Assembly: GCA_016271365.2 (NCBI GenBank)
Contig: CM057452.1
Coordinates: forward strand, 1,244,245,001 to 1,244,309,000
DNA: 64,000 bases
Direction of reading: 5' to 3'
Origin: Neoceratodus forsteri
Lineage: Eukaryota > Chordata > Ceratodontiformes > Ceratodontidae
Positions 57,033 to 64,000 of this stretch are shown piece by piece (position 1 is the stretch's first letter; each line of letters starts with the position of its first letter). A model generated the notes under the pieces. That model was not told the origin of the DNA. It worked only from the letters and a program-made list of their open reading frames with translations, and ran no database searches. The position numbers and the translations under genes are program-made.

Positions 57033-57875
57033 TTTCACAATCAGTTCTCAACCAAGACTCAATCTGCAACAGGTTGCCAAGATTCTCAACCCTCAACACC
57101 TGTGAGGGTATTTCAGTAGCTGATACCACTCAGAAGTGATTCTCTAAGCTGGGGACTTTCATCATTTAAATCCCACCAGAGTCATTGCCCACACAGTACA
57201 TTGTGCCTTTGGCTATTAGCAAATGGCCTCCCCTTTCACTCACTTCTGAAAAAAACACTTTACTTCTTTAAAGATGGTAACCATAGTTTTCTTTTCTGTC
57301 TTGGAGATGGATTATAGATTTGTCAATACCAGCAGTTATCCATTCCCCCAAAAGATTCAGTCACAGAGGCATGAAGTATATAAGAATAATATTTGCTACA
57401 TCACAGTATTTACACATTCTACAGTATATCACACATTCACAAGACTATGAGAATTACAAAGTTACTATAGAAATTAAAAAGAAATGGTTTGCGCACAGCA
57501 AAAGAAACAAACAGAAAAAAGGCCCTATAGCTTCTTAACTTTAGCAAAGTAGAAACATTCTTACCATAGAGGCTAACGTAGTTTGCCATGGTGACTCCAA
57601 CTCTTACATGATGTATGTCTACAGTTCCATCATTGACTGAGTTGCTAGGGCCTATCACAGACCTCAGAAGCCTTCAGCTGCCAGCCCCCACCATGCTGCA
57701 TCATCAAGTAATTCACTCTGACATCATGGATTCAACACATTCTTTGCCTCTTGAGGGTACCACCCCTTTGGAAAGCTTGCCTAACCCAGAACCTTTGTTC
57801 TGGTGAATTACATACCCCTTCTTTTGTTCTGAGCCATGTATGCCTCTGGAGGGAGTGGCTGAATGGTCAGGATAG
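57033..57875 (-). repeat. Gypsy LTR (5' LTR on the minus strand)
   Basis: Homologous to 49499-50323 over its full length, with scattered small indels. Terminal TG/CA bases have mutated (TTCACAATC at the left, GGTCAGGATA at the right), so the pair has diverged substantially since insertion. Confidence 0.78.
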
Positions 57876-58384
57876 GTTACTTTAAAAGAGGAGATAGCTG
57901 ACTTCAACCATGTTTCAGGGGGGTAGGTATCTCCATATCCAATGACCACTTCAGATGGATGGGGACAATTTGATAGCCAAACGTTACACCAATGCCTTAT
58001 GTACAGTATGTTTCCAATTAGATTTCATCACTGGTCTCTCTGGAGAGCCACTAAAGAAAGACTGAACAGTAATTATAAGGGGAGGGGAATTGCTTATAGC
58101 TATGGTTTGGGGCTGTAGGATAGGAATGAAGCTGGAGGTAATGGAAATGATCCCCTGACCCCAGGCCATAGGTGAACTGTTGATACAGGAGTATTTGCAT
58201 ACTTGTTGAGTTAAACACTGAAATACACAAATGAGGTCCTGCTTAACCAGTGGTGAAAGGCATCATCTATCTGAGCTGGTGAAGTCTGAACCCCTGGCTA
58301 TCGTCCTTAAAAATACCATTAAGTGGTGCTACATCTGGCAGTCACATAAAATAGTTCTGTTGTTGGAATGTTATAGCCATTTAC
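57876..58384. other. No recognisable feature
   Basis: Unique-looking sequence between the gypsy LTR and a CR1 tail. Confidence 0.45.
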
Positions 58385-59465
58385 ATAGAAACACAGACGT
58401 AGAAACATAGACTTTGATGGCAGATAAGGACCACTTGGTCCACCCAGTCTGCCCATTTCCCTACCTACTGGATAAGCTGCAGATTCTAGTTAACCAACAG
58501 CCTACTTCCTGCAACCCTCCACTATAATTGCCTTGTGTCTGTCCCATGCATGTTTGAATTCCCCCACTGTTTTAGACCCAACAACCTCCTCAGGAAGGCT
58601 GTTCCATGTGTCCACCACTCTCTCCATAAAAAACAATTTCCTCACATTACCCCTGAGTCATCCCCCTCTCTATCTTTAAATTGTGCCTCTTGTTCTTACA
58701 CATCTCTTTTTCTAAAAGATGCTACCCTCCTGGACTTTGTTGATTCCCTTTAGGTACTTGAACATTTCTACCTTGTCCCCCCGTCCCTTCTTTCATCAAG
58801 AGTATACATATTAAGCTATCTCAGTCTCTCTTCATATGGTTTCTGCTGCAGACCCTGCACCATTTTAGTTGCCCTCCTCTGGACTGCTTCCATCCTGTCT
58901 ATGTCCTTGTGTAGATGAGGTCTCCAAAACTACACACAGTACTCCAGATGGGGTCTCACCAACTGTCTGTATAGAGGAATAACCACTTCCCTTTTTCTAC
59001 TTGTGATGCCTTGCTATGCATCCCAGTATCCCCTGGCTCTCCTTACTGACTTTTCACATTGCTTACCCACCTTTAGGTCATCTGATATGACTACCCCAAG
59101 GTCCTTTCCATTTTGTTGTTGTTAGTACCTCCCCTGCTATTGTGTACTCTTCTCCTGGGTTTTTATTTCCCAGGTGCATTACTTTGCAGTTCTTTGCATT
59201 GAATCTAAGTTGCCATATGTCTGACCATTCCTCCAACCTTGCCAAGTCCCTTCTCATCTTTTCTACCCCCTCTTGTGTATCAACTCTGTTACAGATCTTT
59301 GTGTCATCTGCAAAGTGGCATACCTTTCCCTCCAGCCCCTCTGCAATGTCACCTATAAAAATGTTAAAGAGGACTGGACCCAGTACTGAGCCCTGAGGTA
59401 CTCCACTAGTAACCCCGCTTTCTGTGGAATGTGTTCCATTCACTATTTATCTAGTAAACCTTCCT
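58385..59465 (-). mobile_element. CR1 copy, 3' block (minus)
   Basis: The minus strand ends at 58385 with CR1 octamers (complement of ACATAGAAACACAGACGTAG and the GATGGCAGATAAGGAC element). Upstream is the RT catalytic block to C-terminus (from about 59465). Same subfamily as CR1-A. It may be the second half of the copy at 61548-63480. Confidence 0.9.
58500..59465 (-). pseudogene. CR1 RT C-terminal half (minus)
   Basis: The open part 59443-59078 reads SGVPQGSVLGPVLFNIFIG, VCHFADDTKICNRVDTQ, KMRRDLARLEEWSDIWQLRF and NAKNCKVMHLGNKNPGEEYT, thus the catalytic FADD and following thumb region. The downstream part (VRPHLEYCV, VEAVQRRATKM, then VVESKTVGEFKHAWDRH-like) is present in other frames to 58530. 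It begins at IVNGTHST, so the finger and palm start are missing. Confidence 0.87.
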
Positions 59466-60094
59466 GTGTTACCACTGCCACTTGTATTCACATAAAGGTA
59501 GCTATCAATATGAAATAAGTCATTAAGATGGAACACCAAGAGCTTCAAAAGGGCTGAATAAGAAGAGAGGGACCACAGATCACTACCCTTAGATGTGAAT
59601 CCAGGGAGTACCACTTCAAACAGGTAATTTCAGACACCCCTTATGTTTTGACAATTATAGAAGAGTATATTTAAGCCAGGGTCTAGTTCTTCCCCCCAGA
59701 GGAACTTTAATATTATTCTAGCCCATGAGGTTAAATACAATTGCAAAGGAAAAATTGGAAAAGTCTTCAAGAAATACAGAATCTGTGGGAGGATATTCAT
59801 GCAAATGTTCTCCACCCTGGGGAAAAATCCAAGAGACAAGAGTGTCCAAGTATGCAGCCCTGCTTATATTTGTTGTGTGAGGGGTCACAAGTAAATCAGC
59901 TGTAAGTGGTGCAGATTTTGTGGGGTATATGCACCTAAATATTTCAAGATATGTTACTGTATGCCATTTGAAAGGATACTGAAGTTTTCATGGGGGTAAT
60001 AAAATTGTAAGATCTCAATTTTACTTACATTTATGTTGTATCCCACCATGACCTTGAAATGAGCAAGCCTTCTCAATTGGCTCAACTGGATCAA

Positions 60095-60350
60095 GTAGAA
60101 TGAGCTGCCAGTGGAGGTAGTGGTATCCCAAAAAACACTTGGCAGCTTCAAAAGGGGTTGGGGCAGAGTGAGAGAAAAATTGTGGGTAAAAGGGGAGCCA
60201 GTGGGGGGGCTATGTACAAGGAGGTCAAAAGAGAAATTGGGAGTGGGGTCAGTTCCTTTAGTAAATACATAAGTAGGTGTACAGTCTAACAGACTGAATA
60301 GACCATATGACCTTTATCTTCTGGCATGTTCATATGTTTGCATATCCAAA
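60095..60350 (+). mobile_element. CR1 3' fragment of a fourth type
   Basis: Translation shows VVVSQKTLGSFKRGWGRVRE and, at the end, NRPYDLYLLACSYVC. The DNA ends ATGACCTTTATCTTCTGGCA, TGTTCATATGTTTGCATAT. The layout (FK block, then ACCTTTATCTTCTG before a CATATGTTT octamer-like end) is that of CR1 3' ends. Confidence 0.65.
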
Positions 60351-60404
60351 GCAAATCGTATGTTTGTGTATAACTCAGACCAGCTTACAGGTAGATAGTG
60401 TGTT

Positions 60405-60720
60405 GGAATTCAATAAAGTGAGCAAGATTCTAAACAAAAAGAGCTGCACTCAGTTAAGGGGTGCTCTGTGATAATAGTTTAACCACTTATACAAAATCAT
60501 GGCACTCCCATCCCTGCTACAACAAAAATAAGGTCACACGACTTTATCTCACCAGCATTATCTTTTATTAAAAATAAAATTGAAGGCCCATAGCCTGGAA
60601 AGGCCACATGTCCACACCAACAGAAGTCTCTGACATTTCAATCAAATAGGTATTTTTCAAAGATAGTGCCACCTTCTGTTCAATTCTTATATATACCTTG
60701 AAAAGTGGTCACTTGTGTAA
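60405..60720 (-). mobile_element. Penelope pseudo-LTR-like fragment
   Basis: The minus strand reads CTTTGAAAAATACCTATTTG, then ATTGAAATGTCAGAGAC, a hairpin typical of PLE terminal repeats (TTGAA..ATACCTATTTGATTGAAA). It also carries AATAAAAGATAATGCTGGTG on the plus strand and TTCAATAAAGTGAGCAAG at 60410. No coding sequence. Confidence 0.5.
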
Positions 60721-61095
60721 CTCCAATATATTGTTGAAGTGACAATGTGCATTTAAAGGGTCACTGTCAGCTTTACTCTTCGTTTTTTGCTTCTTTACTA
60801 TCACTGGGTTGCTATGCATATAACTACTGAATGGTCAGTGTAGCATGTATCTAAGTAAAGCACACATGGTTCTGCTTACCAATTTTGGTGAAGTTTGTAT
60901 TATTTGTAATCCCGTCAACCCGGCTGAAAGTCTCTGTGCACCAGAAGCAAATTCATGGCCAGAGCTAGCCAAGAACACACATCTACCTATAGCACTGTCC
61001 CGTCATGCATAATTTCACATGCCTACTGTAACAAACATAAACTCTGTTAGCGCCAGTAATTCTATATATGTCTTAGTATGTGAAACCCAAAACCA

Positions 61096-61264
61096 AGGGC
61101 TTGTTCTTGCGCAAAATAATTTGGAAAACTGGTGCCCAAATCCTGTGCATGCATAGTAGCCATCAGGTAAAAGATCCCGTGCATACGTGAGAATGTGCTG
61201 CTGCTGCACATGCGTAGGATTTGGGCACCAGTTTTCCAAACTATTTTGTGAAAAAATGAGCCCT
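61096..61264. mobile_element. Hairpin MITE, about 170 bp
   Basis: AGGGCTTGTT, AAAATAATTTGGAAAACTGG and TGCCCAAATCCT are answered in inverse by AGGATTTGGGCA, CCAGTTTTCCAAACTATTTT and AATGAGCCCT. The arms are about 60 bp with a short GCATG-rich loop. No coding sequence. Confidence 0.8.
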
Positions 61265-61555
61265 CAGTCTAGTAGTTACTGTCTCCTATGTCCACCTGAC
61301 CTGACTAGGCTCCCTGGGCAGATTTTCTATTCTACTCGCTCTATGACTCTGTCTCTGTCTGTTCCCTTGTCTTTGCATAAGCACTTAGTAACATGGCATA
61401 TGTTGTATAATGCCAAGCAAGCATGCACTTCTTAGTTCCTTATGTTAACTATTATTTACCGTGTGTTTTACCCTATATTCATTGTAATTCTGCATTATCA
61501 GTTTGGTTGCATTAACAGTGTTCATTTTTATGTAAAGATGGTAGTCAGTGGTGTC

Positions 61556-62983
61556 ACTAGTTCTACCATTAGTTCTTTTAGAATTCTTGGGTGAATCCCA
61601 TCAGGCCCCATTGCTTTGTCTACCTTCAGTTTTAGGAGTTCTTTCAGAACCCTTTCTCCTATGAATGGTCTGGTATTAACCCCCCCACCCAGAGTGTTTC
61701 TATTGTTCGGTTTAGGTGAGTCCCTTTCTCTTCTTTTGTGAATACTGAGCAGAAGTATTCATTCAGTAGCCCTGCTTTTTCGCTGTCACCCTCTGCCCAC
61801 ATTCCCTCCCCTTTATTAAGCCTCAGTATCCCTCCCTTCATCATACTTTGCTCCCTAATGTACCAATAAAAAGTTTTATCACCCTTCTTAACAGAGTTGG
61901 CTATAATTTCCACAGTTTGGGCCTTTGCCATTCTAACTGCCTTACCTGACTGCTTCTGCTTTAACTGATGTAGTTCTCTGCCCTGCTCCTTCTGTGTTTC
62001 CTTTTCTCCTTAACCTTTCCCACCACCTCTCAAGAACCATAGCGGCTTTTTCCTTTGTTTTGTTTTGTTGATTTGCTTTACACAAAGGCTTGTTGCCTCT
62101 GTGATGGCAGTTTTGATTTTTTTCCATTGTTCTTCCATCCTTCCTTCCTTCTTGCCTGTTTGCTAGTGCTTTTCTGAGACACTCTCCCATTTTGCCAAAG
62201 TTGGCCCTCCTAAAGTCCAACATCCATGCTTTTGTATGGCTTGACTCTACAGCTGTGTTTATTGTGAACCACACTGTTTGGTGGTCACTTGTTCCCATAT
62301 GGCTACCCACTTCTAAATCTGAGATCCTCTCTCCATCCCCATTTGAAAGTACCAAGTCTAAGATTGCTTCATCCTGAGAGGGTTCTAACACTAAATGTCT
62401 GAGGCATGCTCCTGTAGAGCATCAAGAATGACCCTGTTCTTGGATGTGGCTGCAGTAAAGGTGCTCCAGTTAACATCTGGCATATTCAGGTCCCCCATCA
62501 ACAATATCTCTCCTTTTTCTGACATTCTAATGATTCTTTCTATCTCTTCCTTGACCATTGCCTCCCCCTGAGATGGGGGTCTGTAAACAACCCCTGTGTG
62601 GATTGTGGTGCCATTTACTGTTTCCAGGGTGATCCACAGTGCCTCCTCCCTCCCTGTTTACACTTTAGTTCTGTTGCTTTGATTCTTTTCCTTATGTAGA
62701 GAGCTATTCCTCCTATTTTACCCTCCCTATCCCTCCTGTAGATTGTATGCCCTGGTATATTGACATCCCAGTCATGGTTCTCTGTGTACCATGTTTCTGT
62801 GACTGCCATGATATTCAGACAACCCCCTTTCATCAAGGCCACAAGTTCAGGGAGCTTGCTACCCAGACTACAGGCATTGTTACTCAGCATCCTCCTGTTT
62901 TTGATGGCCTTACCCCTTTTAGGCCCATCCCTGTCCTTACTGCTTTTGCCTTTTTCTGGATTTACACCTGTTCTGCTCCCCAT
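61556..62983 (-). pseudogene. CR1 ORF2 endonuclease and RT start (minus)
   Basis: 62983-62615: KGKSSKDRDGPKRGKAIKN, then NNACSLGSKLPELVAL and VTETWY (endonuclease start). GLNMPDVNW- and PSQGEAMVKEE-like pieces follow in other frames. 62391-61942: EPSQDEAILDLVLSNGDGER and GTSDHQTVWFTINTAVE with the SDH catalytic motif. 61931-61659: AQTVEIIANSVKKGDKTFYW, NKGEGMWAEGDSEKAGLLNE and YFCSVFTKEE. Then VDKAMGPDGIHPRILKEL to 61556. Its Gln codon (MAKAQT) shows what the TAA at 3510 in CR1-A replaced. Several frameshifts. Confidence 0.87.
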
Positions 62984-63080
62984 TGACTTTTATACCTCAG
63001 AATCTACTTTGCTAACTACCCAGTTTTGTGGGGGGGGGGCTGGGATTTCTCTGCTTGTCTTCAGTGCCTTCCCCTCTTGG

Positions 63081-63475
63081 CTAGTTTAAATGCTTGCCAA
63101 TGAAGCATTTAAACCTATCACCAAGGATCATGGTTCTCCTCCCAGACAGATGCAGATCATCATGCCAGTATAGGCCTGTATCCCTCCAGGTGGACTCCAG
63201 GTCCCTAATGAAGCCAAATCCCTGAGCTCCGCACCAGGTTTTCAACCAGTCATTCAATCCCATGGTGCGAAGTACTCTAGCATCACTCATGCCATAGACA
63301 GGTAGCACTTCTGAGAAAGATACCGTGCCCTCCCCAACTTCACAAACTCCTCCTGCACTGCTCTAGTCCTATTTCCAGCCAGGTCATTTGTCCCTAGGTG
63401 GACAAAGACGTCCACCTCCCTTCCCTGTGCAGCTGCTCCCACGATCCTGAGGATTCGCTTCCTGTCCCTCCACAA
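63081..63475 (-). pseudogene. CR1 ORF1 esterase end (minus)
   Basis: 63475-63287 encodes RKRILRIVGAAAQGREVD and VFVHLGTNDLAGNRTRAVQE, which includes the GTND block of the SGNH esterase. After a frameshift, 63308-63081 gives LPVYGMSDARVLRTMG, NDWLKTWCGAQGFGF, YWHDDLHLSGR (Asp-His block) and the natural end FIGKHLN. The N-terminal zinc-finger part and the GNS serine block are missing because the copy is cut at about 63480. Confidence 0.85.
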
Positions 63476-63480
63476 GCATC

Positions 63481-64000
63481 AAGTGTACCTATGTTTGACC
63501 AAATGTTACAAAACAGATTCATTTCAAAATTAAACTCCTTGTAAACTAGAAGTAGGAAAATATAGCTGGCTGTAGACCTCAAATTCTAAAAAGCTACTAA
63601 GCTAATATTTACCAAATTTTCCGATATATGAAGTATCCCAAAGGAGGGTAAACTCTGATACTTTCAATCTCTACAGTATTTTCCAACCCATAATCCAATG
63701 GAAAACTTCTTTGGAAAAACAGGCTTTGCAAAAGTCATGAAGTTGCATTAAATGTTGCATTTTCTTTGTTTTTAACATTTTACAGTAGTTTTCCTGCAAA
63801 AATAAAATGTCTAAATTTTAGGTTCACAGAGCTCTAGCCACCATAACTATATAAAATGAAACTGGTATTTATTGAACTATGATTCCATGGGTAGGAAAGA
63901 CAGTGATATATGGGAAGGGGCAATGGTAGACATGTGTATGTCATCACTAAACAAAACCAGTGCTGATTTATAGAACATTATTTGCTTTCCTAAGAATTAA
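63481..64000. other. No recognisable feature
   Basis: AT-rich sequence, no motif. Confidence 0.5.

Larger units (their letters stand above)
49499..57875 (-). mobile_element. Ty3/gypsy LTR retrotransposon with nested insertions
   Basis: Two direct repeats of about 830 bp (49499-50323 and 57033-57875) enclose, on the minus strand, a primer-binding-site-like segment, a gag-like ORF and an RT/RNase H fragment in the correct order. A PLE (52255-55240) and an inverted-repeat unit with L1-like sequence (50475-51625) lie between. Integrase was not found and is presumably deleted. The flanks show no matching 5-bp duplication. Confidence 0.75.
59466..61547. other. Mixed segment between two CR1 blocks
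   Basis: About 2.1 kb separating two collinear CR1 blocks. It holds a plus-strand CR1 3' fragment (60095-60350), a PLE pseudo-LTR-like segment (60405-60720) and a hairpin (61096-61264). The remainder shows no feature I can support. Confidence 0.5.
61548..63480 (-). mobile_element. CR1 copy, 5' block (minus)
   Basis: From 63480 downward: the ORF1 esterase end, ORF2 endonuclease, linker, and RT start, stopping at about 61548 inside the RT fingers (KELMVELVTPLTT). In CR1-A the missing stretch between here and the block at 59465 would be about 420 bp. Same subfamily as CR1-A. Confidence 0.88.

Overview
The window is non-coding, repeat-packed chromosomal DNA from a vertebrate. I found no host exon, tRNA, rRNA or bacterial-type gene that I can defend. 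Nearly every protein-like signal belongs to a decayed transposable element. The mix points to a cold-blooded tetrapod and most likely an amphibian such as a caecilian, but that is an inference and a reptile or lobe-finned fish is not excluded. It comprises CR1-type LINEs ending in TTCTATGT octamers, L2/Rex1-like LINEs, Penelope-like elements with GIY-YIG endonucleases, a DIRS-type tyrosine-recombinase element, a Ty3/gypsy element, and many hairpin MITEs.

Layout. 1-1409 is unassigned. 1410-5390 is a nearly full-length CR1 LINE with a zinc-finger/esterase ORF1 and an endonuclease/RT ORF2. 5391-9213 is copy 1 (minus) of a composite element built from tandem-repeat blocks. 9218-10815 holds a short tandem array and hairpins. 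10769-15179 is an L2/Rex1-like LINE on the minus strand, with a 2A-like NPGP motif. 17319-19829 holds a TTAA-flanked hairpin element, a hexamer-periodic block and a degenerate repeat block. 20032-21690 is a Penelope-like (PLE) remnant. 24437-27679 is composite copy 2, carrying a nested CR1 tail. 28435-29680 is a nested palindrome. 31262-31785 is a CR1 fragment. 33400-36740 is an L2-like LINE with two nested insertions. 36880-39335 is an old CR1 with one nested insertion. 40480-43644 is the DIRS-like element. 44055-46359 is composite copy 3. 49499-57875 is a gypsy element (minus) whose two LTRs enclose an L1-like fragment inside inverted repeats and a largely complete PLE. 58385-63480 holds two blocks of CR1 on the minus strand plus smaller fragments.

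The elements do not act as a pathway. They are layers of insertions, and nesting gives relative ages: the PLE is younger than the gypsy host, and LINE 3' ends and a foldback are younger than the LINEs they interrupt. All large ORFs carry frameshifts or stops, so nothing looks autonomously active today.

The most unusual material is the three-copy composite element. Its copies share terminal sequence, a short inverted repeat and a subterminal palindrome, but carry different internal tandem blocks: a 294-bp inverted-dimer satellite, a 142-bp minisatellite or a foldback module. The foldback module also occurs alone as a TTAA-flanked hairpin at 17319-17629. This resembles a non-autonomous Helentron/HINE-like architecture, though no Rep/helicase is present. 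Also notable are hammerhead-ribozyme-like folds beside the Penelope elements.
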